Positions 21,666-31,760 of a stretch of DNA of 64,000 nucleotides are shown piece by piece. The DNA is taken from positions 2,279,032-2,343,031 of the forward strand of contig CM060855.1 of assembly GCA_030737835.1 (NCBI GenBank). Reading direction: 5' to 3'. Positions within the stretch are counted from its first letter, which is position 1. Every line of letters begins with the position of its first letter. Source of the DNA: Acorus gramineus (Eukaryota; Streptophyta; Magnoliopsida; Acorales; Acoraceae). The notes beneath the pieces are model-generated. The model did not search any database. It was given only the letters and a program-made list of their open reading frames with translations, and was not told where the DNA came from. Position numbers and translations under genes: made by a program.

Positions 21666-22745
21666 CGTTGGAATGATGAAAGGAAATTCTCCGCTCCCAA
21701 CAACAAATCTGAGATCTAACACGAGAATAAAATATCACATCACATGAAGAATATAATATACGTGGTTTGATCTAGGCCATGAAATCTTAGAGGATATTTA
21801 TAGAGATAAATAACTCTCTCCAAAAATTCTTTCATATTATAGGAGATTCACTTTAAATATTAATTAAAATTTTAGACGCCCCAATCTAATACACCCGATC
21901 GAAACTGTAGATAGAAAAAAATGAAAAAAAAAAAGTTGTTTGGGCCAGTTCGGTCTTCTCTGGGCAGGGCCCAGTTCGGCCCTGCCAAGTTGGTAGGGCC
22001 TGTTTGGCCCTGCCTGCCCAGTCCAGCTCTGTCAAGTTGGCATGGCCTGTTCGGCCTTGCCTAGGCAGGACCCAGTTCGGCCATGCCAAGTCAAAAAAGA
22101 AAAGAAAAAAAAAAGAGTCCTAACTACTCACTCCACCTAAAATTACTCACTATTTTTTTTTATAACCACCCCTCCCTTCCTCTATAAATCAAAGGGAGGG
22201 GGGAGAGAGAAAGGAACGGTGGAAAAGGCAAGAACAAAAAAAGAAGAGTCAAGGGAGATAAGAAAGAAAGCCAAAGAAGAAAAAGAAGAGAAGTATAGGG
22301 GAAATCCAAGAGAGAGAAATATATACAAACTCTCATTCGATTCCATCTTTTTCTTGAAGAATATCTTCACTCTGTGAACTAATGAGAAAGTTCAGAGAAG
22401 GGAAGATCAAGAAAAGACGACTTCAAATCAAATATCAAGTCAAGAAGTTCAAGAAGGGTGAAGAGCAAAGCATCGCTAGTCCTAAACAACAAGGCCTAAA
22501 CTCAAAAGGCCCGAAAGATCACGCACCGCAAGCCTCTTCTTCCTTTTAAATTTTCACCGACTTGTAAAAACCCTGAAGTTGTAATTCCCGAAACGCTCTT
22601 CAAAGGAGAACGAGGATCAGAGGATTGAAAGATCGGATTGTACCCACATCATCTTCTTATGTATTGATTTGCTCTCCGAGCATATCATTTTAAAAAAAAA
22701 ATTATAAGAGACATTTTTGTTCGCTACATAAACATAATCCCAACA
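21666..22745 (+). mobile_element. solo-LTR-like insertion, unit A copy
   Basis: Relative to the other FAS1 3' flanks (CCTCCCCATGCATCAACCCATTACACACCC), this flank is split after CCCCATGCAT and resumes at ATGGACCCAAATTAATTACAC. The 1.08-kb insert has near-inverted ends CGTTGGAATGA and TAATCCCAACA, a TATA box at about 22,180 (CTATAAAT) and a poly-purine leader, all LTR-like. It also contains GC-rich imperfect repeats of CAGTTCGGCCCTGCC at 21,940-22,090. A clean target duplication is not visible, so the solo LTR call is inferred. Confidence 0.55.
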
Positions 22746-22829
22746 ACATGGACCCAAATTAATTACACACCCAAAACCAAAAGATTAAATCCTATATACA
22801 ATGGATTCATTCCAACAATCTTCACTATA

Positions 22830-23522
22830 TCACATAGAGCTGTAGCCGCCGCCGCCGCCGCAGCCGCTGTTTTCTCCATCCGAACCTTTCAACGGCGAAA
22901 TATTCGACTTCCCTCCTCAATTGTGGGAGCTGTAGCCGCCACCGCCGTCTTCTCCATCCGTACCTTTCGATGGCCAAATCTTCCCTCCTGGATATTGGGG
23001 GCGCCGCCGATCCCCTCCCACCAGAACAAGCTTTGGCAACGGCACTATCGGCCGTGGTGTGAACAGAACAGATGAGTCCTTGTCAGTACCGACATCGAGG
23101 ATCCTGTCGAGGCCGTGGATGGCGATGGAGGGGCTGAAGTAGAGATTCGGATGGGAGACCGAGACGCCATTGACGAAGATAAATCCACCGACTTCAGAGA
23201 CGATGAAGGACCCCTGATTGGGGCGGAAGAGGGACCTGAGTGTGACGTGGCGGTGGAGGACGCAGACGTAGTGGCGGTAGGAGGAGGAGGAGTCGAGGAC
23301 GGAGAGGGAGTGGTCGGAGGGGGCGAAGAGGGTGACGGAGGGGGCAGAGAGGTGGTGGACGTAGAGAGAGGAGGTGGTGATGGCGTTGGCGAAGAGGGTG
23401 TGGTGGTTGGACCGGAGGGCGTAGAGGGCGGCGTCGAGGTCTGGACGGGGGATGACCGAGGCAGAGTGGAGGAGGAGGAGGAGGAGGAGGAAGGCGGAGG
23501 TTTGAAGGTATTACGAAGCCAT
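22830..23522 (-). pseudogene. small FAS1 pseudogene with stop at codon 4, unit A
   Basis: The ATG at 23,522 is followed by GCT TCG TAA, a stop at codon 4. Downstream the frame stays open through a Leu-rich signal peptide, the FAS1 domain (SVTLFAPSDHS and IAIHGLDRIL) and the first C-terminal motif. A second stop (TGA after SHN) then cuts off the second motif copy, which ends at 22,830. Part of the domain between H1 and the VSEVGGFIFVNG strand is shorter than in the intact paralogues. Promoter and ATG are separated by a MITE. Loss appears recent, since only two nonsense codons and no frameshift are seen. Confidence 0.88.
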
Positions 23523-23528
23523 GAAAGT

Positions 23529-23790
23529 TGTGAGATCAATCCCTAACTTCTTTGTATTTTGTATTTTGATTTTAATCTCCAGATTTAAAGGATTTATTAA
23601 AAAGAAAACCAAATAATTTAAGGATAAGTCATTCTCGGAGACTAAAAAAGAAAATATTATTTAAATCTGGGGACTAAAACAAAAATACGAAGAATTTCTT
23701 TCAATCTGGGGACTAAAACAAAAATACGCAGAAGTGAGAGACCAATTACTAAATCTTATGATTTATAGATACTTAAAAATAAAAAACCCT
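23529..23790. mobile_element. MITE in the 5' UTR of the FAS1 pseudogene, unit A
   Basis: The insert lies between the ATG and the TATA box. It matches the palindromic MITE at 34,508 (words such as TTTTAATCTCCAGATTTAAA and AAATCTGGGGACTAAAA). Its left terminus is clipped, and its right terminus is TTAAAAATAAAAAACCCT. Confidence 0.7.
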
Positions 23791-23814
23791 ACAAATTAAT
23801 ATTGGTTTTTAGGG

Positions 23815-23950
23815 GGTTTCGGGGGGGCATTTTATATAGGTTCTTAAGTCATAGCGATCTAATTAATTTGTCAGTATCCAATGAATGACTGACACGTTTT
23901 GTGATCCATAATTTACTATTGGCCAATGGGTGAGTGACACGTGTGAGGCA
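23815..23950 (-). promoter_or_regulatory. displaced promoter of the FAS1 pseudogene
   Basis: CCTATATAAAATGCC on the minus strand at about 23,826-23,840 is the TATA box. GACACGTTTTGTGATCC and GACACGTGTGAGG (around 23,891 and 23,936) are the decayed counterparts of the G-box modules in the intact genes. Confidence 0.55.
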
Positions 23951-24457
23951 TTTTTTTTTTTAAGGGATTTCGCTTGTTTCTGTTGAGGAGAGTTTAATTT
24001 TATTAAGCTATTGTAATTATATTATTTTTTATTTACGAGTAAAAAAATTCAAGGCGAACATTAAGTACTAAATTATCTGCCAAACAAAAACATTATAAGT
24101 ATTGAATTGATAGGGATATAATAATCTAGTACATGCTAATCAAATAGGTTTTTTTTTTTTTTTTTTAAGGATAGATAGGGATATAATAATCAAATCGTAG
24201 TTTGAGAGAAAGTGTGGATTTATTAAAAAAAGAGAGACACAAATTAATTCCAGATCCCTTGACATATCACTGTATTAATTTTAAGTCTCTAAAATTTTTC
24301 AAGTTAACAATAAGTCCATAAATTTCAACACTTATTATCTTTGAGTTTTTTCATTCATACTCTGTTAACCCCATCAACTCTTCTTCCACTTTTACCCCCA
24401 ATCCCTTCTCTTATTTGTGTTCCCCCCCCCCCCCCCCTCTCTCCCCAACCTGCACAA
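23951..24457. other. intergenic, AT-rich
   Basis: No gene is seen. It contains a T homopolymer near 24,150 and a C homopolymer at about 24,423-24,437, just upstream of the frame at 24,458. Confidence 0.5.
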
Positions 24458-24634
24458 ATGGCGGCCCTCCCCCTCCCCCTCGCCCTTGCGTCACCCACTT
24501 TTCCGTTTTCTCTTTCGGGCAACCCAAATCCGATGATGTATAACAGTGAACCTAGTGAAATAACGTACCAATGTACACTGTCTTTTTTAATCTATGAAAA
24601 ACAATGTATACATTGTGTCGAACGGTGTAAATGA
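24458..24634 (+). pseudogene. possible 5' fragment of a gene with a transit-peptide-like N-terminus
   Basis: The frame starts MAALPLPLALASPTFPFSLS, Ser/Pro/Ala-rich and without acidic residues, like the start of a plastid transit peptide. After about 25 codons the composition turns AT-rich and looks non-coding. In unit B (46,915) the frame stops even earlier. I take it as a captured or truncated first exon and do not recognise the parent gene. Confidence 0.3.
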
Positions 24635-26953
24635 CTTGCTTAACTTGCAATCACCAACAAACATTTTATATATCATTTCAAACAGTTACATATCATCCCC
24701 ATTGATTTTTAAAACCTTCGTAAGTCAGATTTATACAAAATAAACATCCACAAAAAAGATATCATCACCACCAATTTACAAATACTCACAATTATATTTA
24801 CATCAGCATGTTTAATCTTTCACATTGTTTTTGCAGTTCCTTTATCATAGTCTCACTCTCTTTCGTTCGAATTATTCTTGCTACATACTCATCCCAGAAC
24901 ATTGGAATGTCATTTTACCCAAATTCTATGCTCGTTTTCATTATTAGATGTTTGTCATATTTGATCACAATTAAACATGTCATAGTCAACCCTAAAAACA
25001 CTATAAATTAATATAATATAACATACATATGTTTTGGTGGGAGGCATTGATTTGGTGGAAGAATGGAATTTGGTGGGTTTTTTTTATGATAATGCCTGAG
25101 TCTTTTGAATGAATGAAGATGGACCCTCATCAATAAAGATATTATGGTTCCGTACAAGCCATTGTATCATTATATGTCTTCAAACAGGCAATATGCAAAA
25201 AGAATGGTTAAAAACAATGGTGAACAGTCCCTAGACCAATACAAAGTATAGAATTGATATCGGTGACTGAATCTGCGGGTTGAGGTTGGGTTTGGGTTCG
25301 GGTTCGGGTTGAATACTATGCATCGTGAATTGGGTTTGAACATACCTTTAACAGAGATTATTTGTGACTGAAAGTGAAAAATTAGTTCAAGTTTGTGATG
25401 TATTTAAAATTTATCTTATTATCTCTTATTTAAAAATCATCACCACATAATCAATTTTTACTAATAAAAAAATTACAGAACCGCTTATATACTACCGCAT
25501 ATATTTCCGCATACCGCATATCCAGACACTGCTAGGGACTATCATTTCTTACCTTTTATAGTCCCCTTTATGTTTCATTTTTTTAATATATATTTTTTTC
25601 TAATAAAATATATATTTTACAAAAGAAAGTCTATATATAACATTAATCTACGTTGTAGTTACATCTAAATAAAATTTATATATGAGTAGTATAAAATAAA
25701 TATTATTTTATTCATATACGTCATGCAGATTACTTATATATTTATATGTTATATATATATATATTATAAAACATACGTATACATGTGCACTAACAAAAAA
25801 TTGTGATTACATTTAATGACATTATAAAACGCTTAAACGCAATTATTTCATATAATAATTGCTTTATACGTATTTTTCAAAAAAGAGCATTAATAGTAAT
25901 AGTAATATATATCTCTAACAAACTCAATTTGTTACAATACAATAAATAATTTAAACTAAATAATTTCATCATCAAATAATTGATTTTTTACATATCAAAT
26001 TAGTTAAATGAAAAAAAAAAGATGGGTTATTGATTGCACATAATTTACTATATATGTGTTCTATATAGTTAATAAAGCTCAATTTTATATTCAATTTAAA
26101 AAACAATATATATCTGAGAATTCATATAATATATTATCTATTTGTAATATTAACAAATCTTGTTTGTTATTGAACATCTAAATAACTTTTAATTCATTTC
26201 AAATCAAAGATACTTAATTAGTTTCAAAATTTAATTAATAAAACATAATTTGAATAACTTGTTTTATTAATTTCAAATATAATATAATTAACTTGTTTCA
26301 AAAACACATATCGGTTATATAAAAGAATTTATAAACTTACTTTTTTGAACTAATATATCAAAATCTATAATTTGAATATATATCTAACAAATTAACTTAA
26401 TATGTTATAGTATAATTTATTTCAAAAATTAATTTATTATAATCAAATTAATTCAACAAAATATAGATTAGTTATTTATTGCATGCAATTCAAACCATGT
26501 GATTAACCTAAAATAGCTTTTAAGATTTTTTAAAAATAAATAAATATGAGAATCTCCAAAAAAAATATATATTTATTTATTTGTAATCTTAGAGTCATTT
26601 AAGAAAAAAATGGTTATATTGTAACTAGATTAAGGAAAAAAAACAATCTATCTATTTATTAATAGGGTATGGAAAGCAGTAATAGTTTAGTCCAGTGAGT
26701 CGTAATAAATTTGTTTTTGAGTACAGAAGCATTCAACAAGGTTATGTTTTTCTTTGATTTGTACTTTTTATATTACCGTGAAAACACACGCATAAGTGAC
26801 TTATAAGCAAAGAAGAATATGATTTTTTTTTTCAGACAAATGTAAATATATCTATTTAAAATTTTATTTAAAATAGACCATGTCTGAATGAATAAACAGA
26901 AGAAATATTAATAAACCATAACAATATTCATGTTGAAATAAAATTATTACTTT

Positions 26954-27015
<62 letters not shown>

Positions 27016-27133
27016 AATGATACGATGGTCAATTGTGGTGGAGTAAAAGTAGATTGAATTGTGAGTTACTCCCACTGTTTGTGTCGCCCAGTCCGAGCCT
27101 ATGTATCTTCTAATCTTATCTCATAAGAACATA
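24635..27133. other. intergenic, strongly AT-rich
   Basis: No supportable gene. The minus-strand frame near 24,820-25,000 is interrupted relative to its unit B counterpart at 47,255. Short runs of GGGTTCGGGTT occur at 25,290. From 25,560 to 27,010 the DNA is dominated by AATTTATA-type sequence. Confidence 0.5.
26959..27012. repeat. (AT)27 microsatellite
   Basis: A pure AT run of 54 bases; the unit B counterpart near 49,712 has only about six repeats. Confidence 0.9.
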
Positions 27134-27370
27134 TTATTGTTCTTTGGGAGGGATTGCTGAGGCTGAGTGGAGGAGGGCAAGGAGGAGAAATATGAGCAAG
27201 CGGAGGCGATGGTGAAAGACAGAGGCATCGCTCGAAAAGAAAGCCATAGAGGAGCTAGGGGTGGAGGGCACTGGTTGCGGAGGGTGGAGGCGGGCGGCAT
27301 CGGTGGCGAGACGCTTATTCGGGCGCTTGCCGCCGGTGGACTTCCGGGTGGTCTGCATCATACGTGCCAT
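27134..27370 (-). CDS. chimera: histone H3 N-terminal tail joined to a FAS1-like signal peptide, unit A (78 aa)
   Basis: Residues 1-27 read MARMMQTTRKSTGGKRPNKR and then LATDAAR, the histone H3 tail with changes: T3M, K4M, A7T, A15R, R17N, Q19R and K23D. K9, S10, K14 and K18 are kept. A Pro/Ser linker (28-41) follows, then from Met42 a hydrophobic secretory-type segment, MAFFSSDASVFHHRLRLLIF to LLLALLHSASAIPPKEQ. The last part closely resembles the LLHSTSAIPPSD cleavage region of the FAS1 proteins next door. The frame ends three codons after IPP, where the FAS1 domain would begin. The H3 globular domain is absent. It is open in both duplicated units and has a TATA box. It may be a functional small protein or a relic of H3 sequence captured into a FAS1 gene; expression is unknown. 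Confidence 0.6.
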   Translation of the reverse strand: MARMMQTTRKSTGGKRPNKRLATDAARLHPPQPVPSTPSSSMAFFSSDASVFHHRLRLLIFLLLALLHSASAIPPKEQ

Positions 27371-27540
27371 GGCTTTTGAGTTAGTTATTCAGGTTTTGTG
27401 TTTATGATTGTTTTATATGTGGGGGTATTTATAGGGAGAGTTTGGAGTAACGGACGGTTGGGATTGGATATTCAGAATTGCAGACGTCGGTTAGGATTGG
27501 TCTATGTTTTTCACGATCCCATTTGTTTGTTAATGGAAAA
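27371..27540 (-). promoter_or_regulatory. promoter of the H3/signal-peptide chimera
   Basis: CTATAAATACCCCCAC on the minus strand (about 27,423-27,438) is a canonical TATA box some 60 bases upstream of the ATG. Farther up are ACCAATCC and ATCCAATCCC (CCAAT type) and CGACGTCTGC (ACGT core). CACGATCCCATTTGTTTGTT near 27,518 resembles the GGCGATCCCA module of the FAS1 promoters. ACGTC plus CCAAT words are also common in plant histone promoters, so the origin is ambiguous. Confidence 0.55.
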
Positions 27541-28790
27541 ATGTTACATTAAGTAAATCCCCTTGGTTTGTTTTTTATTTTAAAAAAAAATCATATTTTA
27601 TCTAATGAGATATGTATAAAATGTATACTCTAACTAATTAAATAGTATCATTTTAAAAATGTATCAAAACAAATTAAATACCCTAACTCCTTATTCTTTA
27701 CTTTTTAACCATTTATCCACAGTTTATATAGGGTGAGCCAAACAACAAAAATTTGCATTTTATGTTTCTTAATAAGAATAACAGAAAATGCAATCAAACA
27801 AAGATAGGCTTATTCTATCAAATACTGTTATTTATTTCAGTATAGCTATTAGGGTTGAATAAACCAATGTCACTTCCCAAACAATGGGTTGAGGGCACAT
27901 TCAAAAAACATCTAATAAATTGAAGACCCGAATGAGTTATTTTTAAATTCTATTTTTTAAATGTTTGTGCCATTACCTCAAATTGTATATTTATTTATTG
28001 TTCCTATTTTTATTGGATTTGCTTTTACTGGGATGATTTGTGTAATTGTGAAAAATAATTTAAAAAACTGTTTAAAAAAATTAAGTTATGGTTAATCACT
28101 AGATAAAAATGTGTGAATATGATTTCGACTACGGTCTTATCTATTTGGTTTTTTTCAAGATCAACCCTACTTGAATCAAGATGAAAAGAAATACATTTTT
28201 TGTTTTACATTCCTGGGTTGCGTTTGGTTGTATAATTAGGGCAATTTTTTGTGTTTACAAGAAAGTGCGTCTTGTAAAAACTTGAGATAACTCCTGCATA
28301 TAAATTTTAGACAAATAGTGATAAAAAACTACTTCTAAATTTTAAAATTCAATGTTTACCAAAAAAAAAAAAAAATCAATTTTACAATTAGTGACCAAGT
28401 GCACCCTAAGTTTATATGAGATTACACGAGAAATGAGGTCAGCAGGAGTGAGTGCACCCTACTCTTTTTTTATATAGGATATGTTGCTTTCCATTGCATA
28501 AATAAGGTAAAGTCTCACGTGCAGTCCCACTAACAATTCCTCATAATTTCATTATTTTAAAGTGTATATTTAATGTAATAAGCATAATCAAATAAAAAAA
28601 ATCATTTATTCCATTGTTAAATTTAACAAGTATGTATAAACTCCAAAATAGCTTATGTCTCTATCCAAACAATTCCTTAAAATTCAAATTATTGAAAGGT
28701 AACTTTGATTACAAGTCCTAAGAAATATTATAGAAATTTTATGAAATAATCAAGTGTCTATAATGTTCTCGTAACTAGAAATATCTAAGC
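27541..28790. other. intergenic; contains the empty site of the unit B copia element
   Basis: AT-rich with no gene. AGCATAATCAAATAAA at 28,581-28,596 is the unoccupied target (ATAAT, 28,584-28,588) of the retrotransposon found in unit B at 51,274. Confidence 0.6.
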
Positions 28791-29227
28791 CCCCGTTTGT
28801 TTTGGAAAGAAGTGCCCGGATAACCTCAGATAAGGGATAAATGGTGTTTGTTTACCCCAGATAATCCTTGATAAAGTATGCCAGAATAAACTGGTATGAA
28901 GTGGTATATGGATTCCAACTAACCCCTGGAATTAAAGTTATCTTAGGTTATTCTACTCAAAGAATATGTCAGCCCACTATCAATCAACTGTCATCACCTC
29001 TTATAAATCACCTGTTAAATCAACTATCATTATTGTTTCATCTTCTATAAATTATTATCCATACTTTATTCATATTTTACCCAAACAACAAAACATTTAT
29101 TCTTACGTTTACCAACGAGAATAATTTAAAACACAACCAAACACAAAATCACTTTATCTTTATTTATACTTATGCTTGGATAAATGTATACTCAAGAATA
29201 AAGTCTATCCCCATTCCAAACAGGGAT
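28791..29227. mobile_element. MITE with CCCCGTTTGTTTTGG termini, unit A
   Basis: Begins CCCCGTTTGTTTTGG and ends CCATTCCAAACAGGG, imperfect inverted termini typical of hAT- or Mutator-like plant MITEs. The interior has further inverted words such as GGATAACC and GGTTATTC. It has no coding capacity. Confidence 0.65.
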
Positions 29228-29587
29228 AAGTAGTCTAGAGTGTTCTTCTATGTAGAGAGTTTTAAATGGTTTAGAGTTTTTAAGTGTCTTGAGTGTGTAG
29301 AATGTTCTTTCAATATCTTGTGTGTAGAAGAGTCATATAAGTACATATAAATATCTCAAATCTAGAAGTGTCTTTGTAAGTGAGTGACATGTAAGGCTTC
29401 TAGAGACACCTTTAAGCCTATAGATAGTGTCCATAAATTCTCCCTTCCACCAAGTTTCCTTTTACAAAGTCTAGTTTCCATCGAAATTGATAACCTTTCT
29501 TCCCAACACTAATACAAATAAATAAATAAAACTTGTGTAAGTTGCAAAAAATATACTGTAAAAAAGATTAAGTGAAAACATATGTAC

Positions 29588-29737
29588 CAGTGTGAAACCG
29601 CCGGCGCCCAATGTGCCGAGCTTGGCAAGGTGCTCCTCGTGCTTGTGGTGCTTCTCCTCCTTGGCATAGTCGACCTCGGCCGGCTCCCCTTCGTCCTTCT
29701 TGTGGTGGAAGAGGTGGTGGTGCTTCTCTTCAGCCAT
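29588..29737 (-). pseudogene. ASR: ASR exon 1 only, unit A pseudogene
   Basis: Exon 1 of an ASR (ABA/WDS) protein: [20 protein letters not shown] to [13 protein letters not shown], 50 codons, followed by a weak donor GTACAT where the intact paralogue has GTATGT. The required second exon beginning HEKH is not found downstream to 28,800. GAYAL at the exon end has become GGFTL. A MITE separates the ATG from the promoter. Read-through would add an unrelated hydrophobic tail. I call it a truncated pseudogene of the gene at 33,504. Confidence 0.82.
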
Positions 29738-29831
29738 TCTAATAATAACACCAAAGTCTGTGATGAACACGTACAATAGATAGAGATAGACCAGTTGTTG
29801 TTTGTGCAATGAAAATCCAATGAAAACCTTT

Positions 29832-30320
29832 TGGTCTAGTTTGATAAATAGATGAATTTTTAGGATAAGTTAGTCTAATTTATGAGGATAAAAAAATTAT
29901 TATTTTTATTTAGATTTACATTTGATAATATTTTTTATTATCTTTATTTTTTATTTTCTTATCATCAATCTTGCATTTTAATCAAATATAGATAATTTCA
30001 AATTTTTTTAAAAGTATCAAATCTATCCTTCTATCCCTTCTATTAATGAAGCATTAATATTGTTTAGTGGAACACATTCTTCTCTTTTTTTTTTTGAAAG
30101 GGTAGTCATAAATGTTATCTCAATTTTATAAAATAGGGATAAAAAATTGGGACAAAATCTATTTCACCTTTTATCCAAAATAAACTATCCCCATTTTTTA
30201 TCTCAAAATGTGGACAATTATCCATACTTTATCTCTTTTTTTTTATGCCATATGGGATAACAAGTGATTTAATTCAATTTTTTTCTTATCCTAGCTCTTA
30301 TCCTCGTGTCAAACAAGGCC
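29832..30320. mobile_element. MITE between promoter and ATG of the ASR pseudogene, unit A
   Basis: The intact ASR leader AATGAAAACCTTGTATGTGTA is here split after AAAACCTT, resuming at TTTGTGTATATTTACAGATG. The 490-bp insert begins GGTCTAGTTTGATAAA and ends GTCAAACAAGGCC, imperfect inverted termini, with inner GGATAAG and CTTATCC words. Confidence 0.65.
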
Positions 30321-31506
30321 TTTGTGTATATTTACAGATGAAATTTGAAGGTGGGGTGGGAGGATCCACCGGGAAACCGGCAGCTGTTGCGATGATTTTT
30401 ATTTGTTTTATGTTGAAGCATCCCTTGATTGTTCTAGGTATTAAAACTTGATTAAATCTATTTTAGTCTCTGTAAGAGTGTAAGTCCTTATCTAATTAAA
30501 AAATTATTATTTTAGTCCCTGTAATTATTCCAACTAATAAGATTTTTAGTTAATCCTAACTAGACATAGAAAATTATCATAATACTCTTCTCTTCATCTA
30601 ACATTTCTCTTATTGTCTCTCTCGTAAGCCTCTCACACCTAAAACGAACCCTCTGCAAAAACTGTTGCCTACCCAAAGCCTGTGGAAGTTAGGAGGTTGT
30701 TTTTAAAATTTTAGTCGAAAGGACATTTTAGTCATAGAAATGATCTATTTCGATTTTTACACTTTATCATGAATTTATTTGAATATGATTTTCAAAGATT
30801 CCATTAGTTGGACGGAATATTTCTAGAATACGTTTATCTTTTTTGACAGACTTTTAACTCAGGGACTAAAAACATTAACTACAGCAGAATATAGGGACTT
30901 ACTACAATATAATAATTTTACAGGGATTAAAATTGATATAGATAAGTTTACATGGAGTAATATCAACTTTTTCGTTTTTTTAATTTTTTTTTTTTTTTTT
31001 TTTTTGATCTTCTAGACTTTGTCCGTTGGGCCACCTGTTCTTTTTTTCTTTTCTTTTTTCATCTCTTGTGCCACATCTCCTCCTCTTGTCATGTAATTTT
31101 ATTTTTTATTTTTACTTTGGTATGGGTTTGGGCGACAATAATAGCATTGAAGAAATATGCATTTGATTGATTGTACAATTAGATAGTTTTTGTGTTCGTA
31201 AGAAATTGTGTTTTATAATCGTAAAACCCAACAGAAAAATTAAAGCATATTTCCACGTATAGATTTCAGGTAAATAATACTCAAAATGTGCATTGTCTAA
31301 AAGCTAAGAGAGCAGCTTCCTACAGAATCAGTTTTAAAACTCAAAGTCTGCATAAAATCAATTTTACAATCGTGCAACCAAACCCATCTCTCCCTCAAAA
31401 TCCCCTCCAAATCTCTCCTTCAATATTTCCTCTTGGACTCCAACGCAACTCACATGAAGTACTTAATGGAGATCGCGCCAAAGGCAATAATATAATTTTT
31501 TATATT
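30321..31506. other. ASR pseudogene upstream DNA and repeat-like sequence
   Basis: 30,330-30,400 keeps the ASR promoter block GGTGGGGTGGGAGGATCC and ACCGGGAAACCGGCAG. 30,450-30,960 is a MITE-like segment with TTTTAGTCTCTGTAAGAG at one side and TACAGGGATTAAAA at the other, but its ends are not clear. No gene is seen. Confidence 0.45.
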
Positions 31507-31760
31507 GATCACAGTTTAAAACTGTGGTGAAAGACTTTTAATCAAGTTTTAAAACCGTGATATTTGAGGGTGTGATCTTTTATTTGATATTTTTTATCAT
31601 GTTTTTCAACTATGATCATAAATAATAATTGATCATGAGTGATTTTTTAATAGATAAAAAATATCATGATTTAATTAAAACTATGATAAATAATCTAAGA
31701 AGATCACATTTTAATACAAATTGTGATAAAATATTTATAAAAAAAACCACAGTTTTATTT
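31507..31760. repeat. palindrome-rich repeat, unit A
   Basis: Begins GATCACAGTTTAAAACTGTG and ends AAACCACAGTTTTATTTATT, with internal TATCATGATTTAATTAAAAC. It is probably a MITE of unknown superfamily; no clear target duplication is seen. Confidence 0.5.

Noticed and set aside
26959-27012. Long AT run considered as a matrix attachment or origin site
   Set aside because: It is a simple microsatellite whose length differs greatly between the two units; nothing else supports a function.
29471-29587. Extension of ASR exon 1 into [14 protein letters not shown]... as a novel membrane-tailed ASR protein
   Set aside because: The extension is intron/flank sequence after a donor site; in unit B it persists only because that flank was duplicated, and ASR family members never carry such a tail.
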